DNA from: Neobacillus sp. SuZ13
Lineage (GTDB): Bacteria; Bacillota; Bacilli; Bacillales; Cytobacillaceae
DNA length: 64,000 nt
NCBI RefSeq assembly: GCF_030123365.1
Contig: NZ_CP126107.1
Location: 291,001-355,000, forward strand
Direction: 5' to 3'
The notes under the pieces are model-generated. The model ran no database searches and was not told the origin of the DNA. It saw only the letters and a list, made by a program, of their open reading frames with translations. The translations under genes and the position numbers were made by a program. Position 1 is the stretch's first letter. Each line of letters opens with the position of its first letter. This document shows positions 18,611 through 27,654 of this stretch, piece after piece.

Positions 18611-20128
18611 ATGCAGCCACTAGTAGAGATGAGGAAGATCACCAAACGCTTTCCTGGTGTAACAGCATTGGAGAATATCAATTTTGATATTTTAAGTGGA
18701 GAAGTTCATGTATTACTTGGTGAGAACGGTGCCGGTAAATCCACATTGATGAAAATCTTAAGTGGAATCTATGAACCTTCTGAAGGAAAGATCGTTTTAT
18801 CTGGTAAAGAGTACAGCAAATTAACCCCTACAGATTCTGCCGAACATAAAATTAGTATTATCTATCAAGAGTTAAGTTTGATTGACGAATTATCCATTGC
18901 AGAAAATTTATTTGTTGGTAAATTACCAACCAAGAAAGTATTGGGACTTAAAGTAGTAGATCATGATTTCATCAATAAGAAAACAATCGAACTTCTAAAA
19001 AGAGTTGGTTTAAATAGAGAACCATCTACCATGGTCGAAGACATTTCAATTTCAGAAAAGCAGCAAGTGGAAATTGCAAAAGCCTTAGCAGCTGATGCAA
19101 AAGTGATTATTATGGATGAGCCAACATCTTCCTTAACTGATGAAGAAGTAGATAAATTATTTGCAGTCATTAAACAACTCAAAAAAGAGGGCGTTGGGAT
19201 CGTTTATATCTCACATAAATTAAAAGAGTTACCAATTATCGGGGACCGCGTTACTGTGTTAAAGGACGGCACCTATGTGGGAACAAGGGACATGAACGAT
19301 GTTACGACCGACATGCTTGTTTCTATGATGGTTGGGAGAGAGCTATCTGGTAAATACCTGAAACCGGAAACCACGGCGAAAGAAGAAGAAACCATTTTAA
19401 AGGTGGAAGGGTTAACCAGAAAAGACCAAAAAGTAAAAGATATCCATTTTGAATTGAAAAAAGGTGAGATTCTTGGGTTTGCCGGTTTGATTGGTTCTGG
19501 CCGGACGGAACTAATGGAAGCTATTTTTGGAGCTGCTCCGTTATCATCCGGTCAAATCACGATGTTTGGCGAACCACTAAAATTAAAAAATCCGTATGAA
19601 GCAGTTAAGAAGGGAATGGCTTTAATTACGGAAAACCGAAGAGAAACGGGCTTTTTTGACAACTTTGAAATTTGGAGAAACATCTCTGCATCCCCTCTGG
19701 TACGAAAATCGAAGTGGGGCGGAATTGGCGGACTTGTGAATGAAAAACTGGAACAAGAGGAAGCGGAAAAGCACGCAAAAGCACTGCGGGTGAAATGTTC
19801 TTCCATCCAACAGAATATAACCGAATTATCCGGAGGTAACCAACAAAAGGTTATCATTGCAAAATGGCTTGCTGCAAAGTCGAATCTGATGATCTTTGAT
19901 GAGCCTACAAGAGGGATTGATATTGGAGCGAAAAGTGAAATCTATCATATTATGCGCCATCTTGCAACGGAAGGAAAAGGAGTATTGATGGTATCCTCTG
20001 AACTTCCGGAATTATTATCCGTGTGTGATCGTATCGTTGTCTTTAGGGAAGGGAAAATAAGCGGGATTATCAACAATGAAGACGCAACAGAAGAAAAAAT
20101 CATGCTATTAGCAACGGCTGATATATAG
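18611..20128 (+). CDS. alsA: D-allose ABC transporter ATP-binding protein
   Basis: Tandem two-domain ATPase (505 residues) powering sugar import, like RbsA/AlsA. Domain 1 has Walker A GENGAGKST (38-46), signature ISEKQQVEIAKAL and Walker B VIIMDEPTSSL; domain 2 has a degenerate Walker A (GLIGSGRTE), signature LSGGNQQKVIIAKWL and Walker B LMIFDEPTRGID, the usual asymmetry of the family. The ATG at 18611 has GGAGG at the right distance; a TTG at 18605 is rejected. Followed after 18 bp by the permease gene. Confidence 0.94.
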   Translation: MQPLVEMRKITKRFPGVTALENINFDILSGEVHVLLGENGAGKSTLMKILSGIYEPSEGKIVLSGKEYSKLTPTDSAEHKISIIYQELSLIDELSIAENLFVGKLPTKKVLGLKVVDHDFINKKTIELLKRVGLNREPSTMVEDISISEKQQVEIAKALAADAKVIIMDEPTSSLTDEEVDKLFAVIKQLKKEGVGIVYISHKLKELPIIGDRVTVLKDGTYVGTRDMNDVTTDMLVSMMVGRELSGKYLKPETTAKEEETILKVEGLTRKDQKVKDIHFELKKGEILGFAGLIGSGRTELMEAIFGAAPLSSGQITMFGEPLKLKNPYEAVKKGMALITENRRETGFFDNFEIWRNISASPLVRKSKWGGIGGLVNEKLEQEEAEKHAKALRVKCSSIQQNITELSGGNQQKVIIAKWLAAKSNLMIFDEPTRGIDIGAKSEIYHIMRHLATEGKGVLMVSSELPELLSVCDRIVVFREGKISGIINNEDATEEKIMLLATADI

Positions 20129-20146
20129 GAAAGGAGCTCGATCAAA

Positions 20147-21148
20147 ATGATAGATACAGCAAAAGAAACTGCGAAACCAGTAAAAACAGGAAAAAGTGAG
20201 AAAAAACCGTTTAATGCAAGGGCTGTGTGGCAAAAATATGGAATTTTCGGGATATTTATTATTATCGTTGCTCTATTAGGGATTATGTCCCCTCAATATT
20301 TCTTAACAACCAATAACCTTACACAAGTTGTGCTGCAGAGTTCGATTACCATCTTAATTGCTTGTGGAGAGTTTTTTGCCATTCTGATTGCAGGAATTGA
20401 CCTGTCAGTAGGTTCGGTAATTGCACTTACAGGAGTAGTCACAGCAAAATTGCTGATGGCGGGTACTCCAGTAATCTTAGCTATTTTAATTGGCGGAATT
20501 CTTGTCGGTGCTTTACTGGGAGCGATTAACGGTGGTCTTGTTAATTTGACAGGATTACATCCATTTATCATTACCTTGGGTACAATGGCCATCTTCCGCG
20601 GTGTTACGTTAATTATTTCAGATGCTTCACCAATCTTTGGTTTTCCACAGTCTTTTAAAGACGGAGTAGCTGGATGGTTGTTTGGTATTCCAATTCCTGT
20701 GTTGATTGCTCTGGTGGTGGCCTTGGTTCTGCACTTTATTACCAAGAAAACAATCGTTGGCAGAAATATCTATGCTTTAGGTGGAAACACGAAATCAGCT
20801 TGGTTTTCTGGAATCAATATTAAAAAGCATACATTGATCGTTTTCATCATCTCAGGTATTTGTGCTGGAATTGCTGGTGTCGTAACAACAGCACGCTTAG
20901 GTTCAGCAGAGCCCCTTGCAGGTCAAGGATTTGAAACTTTTGCGATTGCTTCAGCCATTATTGGCGGTACTAGCTTCTTCGGAGGTAAAGGATACATTCC
21001 AGGTGTCGTTATGGGTGGATTAATCATTGGTGTTATTAATAACGGACTAAATATTTTGAATATCTCTACGTATTATCAACAAATTGTAATGGGCTGTCTA
21101 ATTATTGCAGCAGTAACACTAGACAAATTACTAAGTGCTAAAAAATAA
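20147..21148 (+). CDS. alsC: D-allose ABC transporter permease
   Basis: Hydrophobic 333-residue BPD_transp_2-family permease (RbsC/AlsC type) with 8-10 membrane helices. Family segments are visible: TILIACGEFFAILIAGIDLSVGSVIALTG, NGGLVNLTGLHPFIITLGTMAIFRGVTL, and ASAIIGGTSFFGGKGYIPGVVMGGLIIGVINNGLNIL. The basic N-terminus is cytoplasmic. GGAAAGGAG precedes the start. It would form a homodimer channel with AlsA and receive sugar from AlsB. Confidence 0.94.
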   Translation: MIDTAKETAKPVKTGKSEKKPFNARAVWQKYGIFGIFIIIVALLGIMSPQYFLTTNNLTQVVLQSSITILIACGEFFAILIAGIDLSVGSVIALTGVVTAKLLMAGTPVILAILIGGILVGALLGAINGGLVNLTGLHPFIITLGTMAIFRGVTLIISDASPIFGFPQSFKDGVAGWLFGIPIPVLIALVVALVLHFITKKTIVGRNIYALGGNTKSAWFSGINIKKHTLIVFIISGICAGIAGVVTTARLGSAEPLAGQGFETFAIASAIIGGTSFFGGKGYIPGVVMGGLIIGVINNGLNILNISTYYQQIVMGCLIIAAVTLDKLLSAKK

Positions 21149-21163
21149 GGAGAGTGTACAGAC

Positions 21164-21853
21164 ATGACATACAAATTTTCACCTTCATTAATGTGTATGG
21201 ATTTATCAAAATTTAAGGAACAAGTGACAGCATTAAATGAAAGAGCTGACTTCTATCATGTCGATATCATGGATGGTCACTTTGTTAAAAATATTACTCT
21301 ATCACCATTTTTTATCGAGCAATTAAAAAAGATGTCCACCTTACCGATTGATGCCCATCTCATGGTTGAAAAACCTTCTGATTTTGTAGATATGGTTATT
21401 GATGCGGGTGCAGACTATATTAGTCTACATGCCGAAACTATTAACGGAGATGCCTTCAGATTAATTAACCATATTAAAGATAAAGGGAAAAAATTCGGTG
21501 TGGTCTTAAATCCAGCTACACCTATAGAGTCCATCAGACATTATATCCACCATGTGGATAAGCTGACAATCATGACTGTAGATCCAGGATTTGCCGGCCA
21601 AAGATTTGTCACTGAAATGATTGATAAGATTAAAGAGGCCAAGGAATTAAAGGAAAAAAATCAATATAAATACCTAATTACGATTGACGGTTCTTGTAAT
21701 GAAAGAACGTTTAAGCAGTTGACCGACGCAGGAGCAGAAGTGTTAATTGTCGGAACTTCCGGATTATTTAACCTTGATGAGGATGTCTCTAAGGCATGGG
21801 ATTTAATGATGGAAACCTTCGAAAAAGAAGTAAACAATATCGCAGTAAATTAA
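21164..21853 (+). CDS. alsE: D-allulose-6-phosphate 3-epimerase
   Basis: Converts D-allulose-6-phosphate to fructose-6-phosphate. The 229-residue TIM barrel belongs to the ribulose-phosphate 3-epimerase family, but motifs match AlsE more closely than Rpe: FSPSLMCMDLSKFKEQ, HVDIMDGHFVKNITLSPFF, DAHLMV, LHAETINGDAFRLI, LNPATP and MTVDPGFAGQRF. Metal-binding His/Asp residues (HVDIMDGH; DAHLMV; IDGSCN) are present. Spacing to alsC is 15 bp with AAGGAGAG. It gives the operon its allose/allulose identity. Confidence 0.93.
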   Translation: MTYKFSPSLMCMDLSKFKEQVTALNERADFYHVDIMDGHFVKNITLSPFFIEQLKKMSTLPIDAHLMVEKPSDFVDMVIDAGADYISLHAETINGDAFRLINHIKDKGKKFGVVLNPATPIESIRHYIHHVDKLTIMTVDPGFAGQRFVTEMIDKIKEAKELKEKNQYKYLITIDGSCNERTFKQLTDAGAEVLIVGTSGLFNLDEDVSKAWDLMMETFEKEVNNIAVN

Positions 21854-21946
21854 TTTTATGAGTGTAAAACTATCAACTTTAGAAACTTGCTATCTACTAC
21901 GCTAATGGATGCTCTGTTGAAAGGGCAGTAAAGTGAGGACAACCAT

Positions 21947-22882
21947 ATGAAGATTGAGACACAAAAATACGTTATTGGTGTAGATATTGGTGGAACGCAT
22001 CTCAGAATTGGAGCAGTGAATACAGATAAGGAACTTTTCTTTTTCCAAAAGAACAAGATTGCAGATATTCTTGATTCAGGGAACCCCATAAAGTCACTAG
22101 CTGATTTTCTAAACGGTTATATCGAGGAGCACGTTGGGGTGGCAAATGTTCTTGCGATAGGTATGGGTTTTCCGTCGGTGATCAGTAAGGATAAGAAGGG
22201 AATTCATTCGACGCCCAACCTGGAATGTCTTAGCAATATCAATATTGTTGATCCCATTCAGGAATATATCCACGTTCCAGTTTATATTGAAAATGACGTG
22301 AATTATTTATTGCAGTATGAAATTTCCCAAAGGAAAATCGATAAGGATGAAATTGTTCTTGGATTCTATATTGGCACGGGTTATGGAAATTCCATCTATT
22401 TATTTAACCAGTTTTTGAACGGGAAAAATGGAGCAGCTGGGGAGCTTGGTCATATTCCAGCGTTAGGAAATGAGATGGTATGTGGCTGCGGCAATATCGG
22501 CTGTATCGAAACCTATGCATCTGGAAAAAGATTGGTGGCTTTGCATCAGGAATTTTTCTCAGATGTACCATTCGAGGAGATTTTCACTAAGTATTCGACT
22601 ACACCAGAAATCATTCAATTTGTACAAACATTGGCCATACCAATTGTAACAGAAATTAATATTTTCGATCCTCATCTTGTGATTATCGGGGGAGGAGTTG
22701 TGGGAATGAAAGGCTTTCCAAAAAGAATGTTGGAGGAAGCGATTCTTCAAAAATGCAGAAAGCCATTCCCAGCTAATAATTTAGTCATTGAATATGCAGA
22801 AGATACCAATGCAGCAGGTGTGTTAGGCGCATCTATGAATATTTTTGAAAAAATTGCGCAGACAGAAATAACAGTTGGATAA
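21947..22882 (+). CDS. alsK: D-allose kinase (ROK family)
   Basis: Phosphorylates imported D-allose to allose-6-phosphate with ATP. The 311-residue ROK protein has the ATP motif IGVDIGGTHLRIGAV (N-terminus), a GAAGELGHIPALG segment, and the structural zinc motif CGCGNIGCIETYASG. The MGFPSVISKDKKGIHSTPNLE and HLVIIGGGVVGMKGFPKRML stretches recall E. coli AlsK. A 93-bp gap follows alsE, with no hairpin of note; ribosome binding site GTGAGG. ROK kinases can be broad, so the substrate rests on context. Confidence 0.88.
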   Translation: MKIETQKYVIGVDIGGTHLRIGAVNTDKELFFFQKNKIADILDSGNPIKSLADFLNGYIEEHVGVANVLAIGMGFPSVISKDKKGIHSTPNLECLSNINIVDPIQEYIHVPVYIENDVNYLLQYEISQRKIDKDEIVLGFYIGTGYGNSIYLFNQFLNGKNGAAGELGHIPALGNEMVCGCGNIGCIETYASGKRLVALHQEFFSDVPFEEIFTKYSTTPEIIQFVQTLAIPIVTEINIFDPHLVIIGGGVVGMKGFPKRMLEEAILQKCRKPFPANNLVIEYAEDTNAAGVLGASMNIFEKIAQTEITVG

Positions 22883-22925
22883 CGCGAAGTTTTGATAGAT
22901 CTAGTCATTTCTTGACCTGCTTTCA

Positions 22926-22954
22926 TTGATTTACAAAAGAAGGCGCTTTATACT
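22926..22954 (+). promoter_or_regulatory. Promoter of the allose regulator gene
   Basis: TTGATT, 17-bp spacer, TATACT: a good sigma-A promoter. No operator copy overlaps it, so the regulator may be made independently of the operon. Confidence 0.7.
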
Positions 22955-22989
22955 TTTATAGGTAGGTAGAGGAAAGTTGGGAAATTGAA

Positions 22990-23979
22990 ATGAAGTTGAC
23001 TATAAAAAAAATTGCTGAATTGACTGGGGTTTCCACAGCTACAGTCTCTAAGGTTTTAAATAATACAGGCCGTTATTCGGAGGAAACGAAGAAAAGGATT
23101 CTTGATCTCGTTGAAAAATACGATTATAAGCCGAATGCGGTTGCCAAGAGTTTAAGAACAAGCCGCTCTAAGACAATTGGGGTGATTGTGCCGGATATCA
23201 CAAATGAGTTTTTTGCACAGATTGTCCTTGCCATTGATAATTATTGTTCACCAAATGGCTACTCTGTTTTTATCTGTAATTCTGGTGAAAATGAAGAGAA
23301 GGATATTCAATTCTTTAAAGAGCTAGAGTTAAAGGGAGTAGATGGGCTAATCTATTTGTCTGCAAGTGAAGAACTGTTTGCGATGAAAACGAAACTGCCA
23401 ATTGTATGTATTGATCGGACACCACATTTGCACAATTTTGCTGCGATTACCTCGGACAACTTTAAAGGGGGACAAATTGCAGCGGAAGAGTTAGTGAAAA
23501 AGAATTGTAAGAATATCCTGGTTATTACCGATTATCGGGATGTCCCGGCAACAACCGAAAGGGTAAGAGGGTTTCAATCCGTGTTGGAGAAAATAGGGAT
23601 GCCCTACGGTGAGGACAATTTATTAACAGCCGTGGTAGGTATTGAGCCGAGCAAAGAGGCTGTAAATTCTTTGATACAATCTGGTAAGTTTAACTATGAT
23701 GGTATTTTTGCCATCAATGATTCAATGGCCTTCGGTGCCATGATTGCTCTTAAGGAAAATGGTTTTAAAGTTCCTGAGGATGTCAAGATTATTGGTTGCG
23801 ATAATATCAGTCTTTCGAAGTACAACTCGATTACTTCTATCCATCAGGATAAAGACCAACTTGGACAAAGGGCCGCTGAACTCTTGATTAATAGGATTGA
23901 ACGTGGAATTTACACCAAAGAGATCATTAAGCTGCCAGTGAAATTGATTGAACGGGATTCAACGAGGAATTGCGAATGA
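22990..23979 (+). CDS. LacI-family regulator of the allose operon
   Basis: RbsR-like repressor, 329 residues. N-terminal LacI HTH (TIKKIAELTGVSTATVSKVLNN) with hinge YKPNAVAKSLRTSRS, then a sugar-binding core (IGVIVPDITNEFFAQIVLAID; IIGCDNISLSKYNSITSIHQDK). The gene lies inside the operon but has its own promoter. The six copies of GGTTAATCGATTACC-type operators, five before alsB and one just past this gene before rpiB, are the natural targets. The effector could be allose, allose-6-phosphate or allulose-6-phosphate; nothing in the sequence decides. Not homologous in kind to the RpiR-type regulator of the E. coli als operon. Confidence 0.88.
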   Translation: MKLTIKKIAELTGVSTATVSKVLNNTGRYSEETKKRILDLVEKYDYKPNAVAKSLRTSRSKTIGVIVPDITNEFFAQIVLAIDNYCSPNGYSVFICNSGENEEKDIQFFKELELKGVDGLIYLSASEELFAMKTKLPIVCIDRTPHLHNFAAITSDNFKGGQIAAEELVKKNCKNILVITDYRDVPATTERVRGFQSVLEKIGMPYGEDNLLTAVVGIEPSKEAVNSLIQSGKFNYDGIFAINDSMAFGAMIALKENGFKVPEDVKIIGCDNISLSKYNSITSIHQDKDQLGQRAAELLINRIERGIYTKEIIKLPVKLIERDSTRNCE

Positions 23980-24029
23980 TTTTGGTTGATTTTGAATGAT
24001 TGTATTGTGATTAAATTTTTATTTTCTTT

Positions 24030-24044
24030 GGTTAATCGATTACT
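24030..24044 (+). promoter_or_regulatory. Sixth copy of the allose-operon operator
   Basis: GGTTAATCGATTACT, one base from the consensus of the array at 17198-17526, 20 bp before rpiB. It implies an internal regulated promoter for rpiB-tkt-tal. Confidence 0.8.
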
Positions 24045-24064
24045 CAAAAAAGGAGTTAGTTCTT

Positions 24065-24523
24065 ATGAAGGTTGCGATTGCATCAGATCATACAGCATTA
24101 CCAATGAAAGAAGAAATCAAGCTTGAATTGAAAGAGTTAGGCATTGAATTTACGGATTTAGGAGCTTACTCCGATGAAAGGGTAGATTATCCGGATTATG
24201 CCTTAAAAGTATCCGAACAGGTGGTACAGGGTGTTGTGGATAGAGGGATTTTGATTTGCGGTACAGGCATTGGGATGTCGATCACAGCGAATAAAGTGAG
24301 AGGCATCCGCTGTGCCCTTGCCCATGATACCTTTAGTGCGAAATTCACCAGATTGCATAATGATAGCAATGTTTTGGCATTAGGACAACGAGTCTTGGGT
24401 CATGGTTTAGCGAGGGAGATTGTCAAGGTTTGGCTTGAAACGGAATATGAAGGCGGTCGTCATCAAAGACGTATTGATAAGATTGCTGAATATGAAAAAT
24501 CCTCATGCTCGTATGTTAATTGA
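24065..24523 (+). CDS. rpiB: RpiB-type isomerase (allose-6-P / ribose-5-P isomerase)
   Basis: Aldose-ketose isomerase of the RpiB/LacAB family. In this operon its most likely job is allose-6-phosphate to allulose-6-phosphate, the missing step between AlsK and AlsE; E. coli RpiB (AlsI) is known to do both this and ribose-5-phosphate isomerisation. The 152-residue protein has SDHTALPMKEEI at the N-terminus and C65 in ILICGTGIGMSI, the catalytic cysteine position (C66 in E. coli). AAAGGAG precedes the ATG. Length is normal. Confidence 0.92.
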   Translation: MKVAIASDHTALPMKEEIKLELKELGIEFTDLGAYSDERVDYPDYALKVSEQVVQGVVDRGILICGTGIGMSITANKVRGIRCALAHDTFSAKFTRLHNDSNVLALGQRVLGHGLAREIVKVWLETEYEGGRHQRRIDKIAEYEKSSCSYVN

Positions 24524-24574
24524 TTATTGGAAAAATGGCTTCTTTCGAGTTCGAAATGAAAGGAAAATAAATTA

Positions 24575-26599
24575 ATGAATATTGAAACATTAGCAGTTAA
24601 CACAATTCGCACTTTATCCATAGATGCCATTAATCGAGCTAATTCCGGGCATTCGGGTCTTCCCATGGGAGCAGCTCCAATGGCTTATGCTATGTGGGCT
24701 AATCACTTGCAGCATAATCCGAAAAATGCCAAATGGTTTAACCGGGATCGTTTCGTCCTTTCGGCCGGGCATGGCTCCAGCATGTTATATAGCTTGCTTC
24801 ATCTAGCCGGGTACGATGTGTCATTAGAGGACTTGAAAAGCTTCCGGAAGTTACATAGCAAAACACCAGGTCATCCTGAATTTGGCCACACCGATGGGGT
24901 CGAAGTTACAACGGGTCCTTTAGGACAAGGGATTGCTAATGCGGTAGGAATGGCGATGGCAGAAGCCCATTTGGCAGCAAAGTTTAACCAAAACGATTTC
25001 CCAGTCATTGACCATTACACATATGCTTTAGTTGGCGATGGTGATTTAATGGAGGGTATCTCCTATGAAGCTATGTCTCTTGCAGGTCATATGAAGTTAG
25101 GAAAATTAGTTGTATTATATGACTCCAATGATATCTCTTTGGATGGTTCCTTAAACCTTTCTTTTTCAGAGAATATACAAAAACGAGTAGAATCAGCAAA
25201 TTGGCAATATTTACGTGTGGAAGACGGAAATAGTGTGGCGGATATCACAAACGCAATTGAATTAGCCAAACAGAACACGGACCAACCGACACTGATCGAA
25301 ATTAGAACGATTATCGGGTACGGCAGTCCAAAAGTGGCCGGGACCAATAATGCCCATGGAAACCCGCTGGGTGTTGAAGAGGCTAAAGCCACAAAGCAAG
25401 CGTACGGCTGGCATTATGAAGAGGATTTCTTTGTACCAGAAGAAGTAAAAGCCCACTTTGAAGAGCTCAAACAAAGAGGGATAGATAAAGAACAACGATG
25501 GAATGAATTATTCGATTCGTACCGGGGGGCTTATCCTTCATTAGCTAGCGAGTTACATGTTGCCATTAAAGGAGAAGCTGTTATCCAAGATCAGGACATT
25601 TTAACGTTTAATACGGAAAAAGCCGTTTCGACTAGGGTAGCTAGTGGAGAAGCCATTAATTATTATGCAAAAATCATTCCTGCTATTTTTGGAGGAAGTG
25701 CAGATCTTTCCCATTCCACGATGACATATATAAAAAATGAAGCCGCATATGCAGTCGAATCATTTGCCAGTCGAAATGTGTACTTTGGCGTTCGTGAACA
25801 TGCGATGGGAGCTGCTGGTAATGGAGTCGCTCTTCATGGGGGACTGAAGCCTTTTGTAAGTACATTCTTTGTGTTCAATGATTACCTTCGACCGTCTATT
25901 CGTCTGGCTGCCCTGCAAAAGTTGCCGATCACCTATGTGTTTACACATGATTCGATTGCTGTAGGAGAAGATGGGCCAACTCACGAACCAATCGAGCACC
26001 TAGTTTCGCTTCGTGCCATTCCGGGACTTACTGTCATTCGTCCAACTGACGCGAATGAAACAGCGAGTGCCTGGGCTTATGCATTGCAACAAACAGAAGG
26101 CCCGGTTGCCTTAGTTCTAAGCCGTCAAAACTTGCCGGTGTTTGAAGAGACAAAAGCAAATATCGAAAACCTTTCTAAGGGAGCCTATGTTTTAACACAA
26201 ACAGATGAGAATCCAGATGTTATTTTGCTGGCTACAGGCTCGGAAGTGTCTTTGGCGGTAGAAGCGAAAGCTGAATTAGAGAAGGAAGAGATATCGGTTC
26301 GAGTGGTGGCTATACCAAGCTGGGAACTGTTCATTCGGCAGTCGAAAGAGTATCAAGAGTATGTTCTTCCATCTTCTGTTGCAAAGCGTGTGGCACTTGA
26401 AATGGGAATTTCGCTAGGTTGGGAACGATTTGTAGGATTAGAAGGAAAAGTGTTATCGATTGAAACCTTCGGTGCTTCTGGAACTGGCGCTGAGGTCATG
26501 GAGTTATTTGGATTTACGGTGAAAAATGTGGTCGAAACGACTAGAAATCTATTAAATTCTGAAAAAGTGAAGGAGCTTAGTTATGAAACTATTCATTGA
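24575..26599 (+). CDS. tkt: Transketolase
   Basis: Thiamine diphosphate enzyme moving two-carbon units between sugar phosphates. The 674-residue protein opens with the family's [32 protein letters not shown]; the cofactor motif is [13 protein letters not shown] (about 154-166) and the C-terminal half has the FGVREHAMG and [19 protein letters not shown] motifs with catalytic histidines. A housekeeping tkt presumably exists elsewhere, so this is likely an operon-dedicated paralogue. AAAGGAA precedes the ATG; its end overlaps tal by 17 bp. Confidence 0.94.
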   Translation: MNIETLAVNTIRTLSIDAINRANSGHSGLPMGAAPMAYAMWANHLQHNPKNAKWFNRDRFVLSAGHGSSMLYSLLHLAGYDVSLEDLKSFRKLHSKTPGHPEFGHTDGVEVTTGPLGQGIANAVGMAMAEAHLAAKFNQNDFPVIDHYTYALVGDGDLMEGISYEAMSLAGHMKLGKLVVLYDSNDISLDGSLNLSFSENIQKRVESANWQYLRVEDGNSVADITNAIELAKQNTDQPTLIEIRTIIGYGSPKVAGTNNAHGNPLGVEEAKATKQAYGWHYEEDFFVPEEVKAHFEELKQRGIDKEQRWNELFDSYRGAYPSLASELHVAIKGEAVIQDQDILTFNTEKAVSTRVASGEAINYYAKIIPAIFGGSADLSHSTMTYIKNEAAYAVESFASRNVYFGVREHAMGAAGNGVALHGGLKPFVSTFFVFNDYLRPSIRLAALQKLPITYVFTHDSIAVGEDGPTHEPIEHLVSLRAIPGLTVIRPTDANETASAWAYALQQTEGPVALVLSRQNLPVFEETKANIENLSKGAYVLTQTDENPDVILLATGSEVSLAVEAKAELEKEEISVRVVAIPSWELFIRQSKEYQEYVLPSSVAKRVALEMGISLGWERFVGLEGKVLSIETFGASGTGAEVMELFGFTVKNVVETTRNLLNSEKVKELSYETIH

Positions 26600-27251
26600 T
26601 ACAGCTAATCTAACGGACATAAAGAAAGCCTATAGAATCGGTGTGTTAGCAGGTGTTACAACGAACCCTTCCTTAGTAGCTAAAGAAGGTGTGAAATTTG
26701 AAGATCGCATCGCTGAAATCTGTCAATCCGTCCCAGAGGTCGAATCCGTTTCAGCGGAAGTCACTCCTGATGCGGTGACGGCTGAAGAAATGATTGCACA
26801 GGCAGAAGAGCTGATTACCATTAATGGCGGAGACTCGAAGGTAACGATTAAACTACCGATGACGTTAGAAGGTTTAGAAGCATGCCGCTATCTTGCAAAC
26901 AAAGGCGTTAAAACGAACGTTACACTTATCTTTACGGTAAACCAAGCATTATTAGCTGCTCGAGCTGGTGCAACTTATGTTTCTCCATTTTTAGGCCGTT
27001 TAGATGATATTTCTGAAGATGGTGTCCAATTGGTCGAGAGAATCGCTCAGTTATTACGTGTACATAACTTGGATACACAAATCATAGCTGCATCTGTTCG
27101 ACACCCAGACCATGTCACTCGTGTCGCTATGGCCGGGGCACACATCGCAACCATTCCTTACAGCGTCATCGAACAGCTTGCCAAGCACCCACTTACGAAT
27201 GAGGGTATAGAAAAGTTCGCTGCTGATTGGGAAAAAACTCTTAAAAACTAA
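26583..27251 (+). CDS. tal: Transaldolase, small (TalC/FSA-like) class
   Basis: Moves three-carbon units between sugar phosphates, working with the overlapping transketolase. The 222-residue protein is of the short MipB/TalC class: [29 protein letters not shown], Schiff-base lysine in VTIKLPMT, and [14 protein letters not shown]. The start (GGAGC upstream) lies inside the 3' end of tkt in another frame, implying coupled translation. Members of this class are either transaldolases or fructose-6-phosphate aldolases; the pairing with tkt and likeness to the B. subtilis enzyme favour transaldolase. Confidence 0.9.
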   Translation: MKLFIDTANLTDIKKAYRIGVLAGVTTNPSLVAKEGVKFEDRIAEICQSVPEVESVSAEVTPDAVTAEEMIAQAEELITINGGDSKVTIKLPMTLEGLEACRYLANKGVKTNVTLIFTVNQALLAARAGATYVSPFLGRLDDISEDGVQLVERIAQLLRVHNLDTQIIAASVRHPDHVTRVAMAGAHIATIPYSVIEQLAKHPLTNEGIEKFAADWEKTLKN

Positions 27252-27272
27252 AATATTACGATAAATAGCATG

Positions 27273-27311
27273 AAGGTCCGACTTGCTACAATTAGTTAGG
27301 CGGGCCTTTTT
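27273..27311 (+). terminator. Terminator after tal (first)
   Basis: AAGGTCCG / CGGGCCTT stem (one G-T pair) and five T. Confidence 0.75.
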
Positions 27312-27326
27312 ATGGGCATCAATAGC

Positions 27327-27364
27327 AAAAACCACTTCCTATAATAATAAGGGAGTGGTTTTTT
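27327..27364 (+). terminator. Terminator after tal (second)
   Basis: AAAACCACT-CC / GG-AGTGGTTTT stem with A-rich and T-rich flanks; a tandem terminator closes the long operon. Confidence 0.8.
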
Positions 27365-27516
27365 GTGTCGTTAAAATTCATCCATGTTTTTATCAAAGTA
27401 AATTACTATTCCAATAATCAGTTAATTATTATTCCATAGGGTGTGGTTTGGGCGGGGATACTTTTTTATCAAGTATATGAAAAATTAACTAACAAGGCAT
27501 TACAGTGTTTTTACTA

Positions 27517-27546
27517 TTGTCTCACACTCAGTGTATGTGTTAGAAT
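27517..27546 (+). promoter_or_regulatory. Promoter of the orphan binding-protein gene
   Basis: TTGTCT, 18-bp spacer, TAGAAT with an extended -10 (TGT before it). It leaves a leader of about 100 nt in which I see no known riboswitch; 27365-27516 holds nothing else I can name. Confidence 0.55.
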
Positions 27547-27654
27547 CTGAATATTATAAATTTTCCAAAGTTTATATCGATAAAGGAAATCGCTTTCTTT
27601 GTTGTTCATCAAGAGGATACATAAATAGTAGATTAATTTCGGGAGGATTTACAG

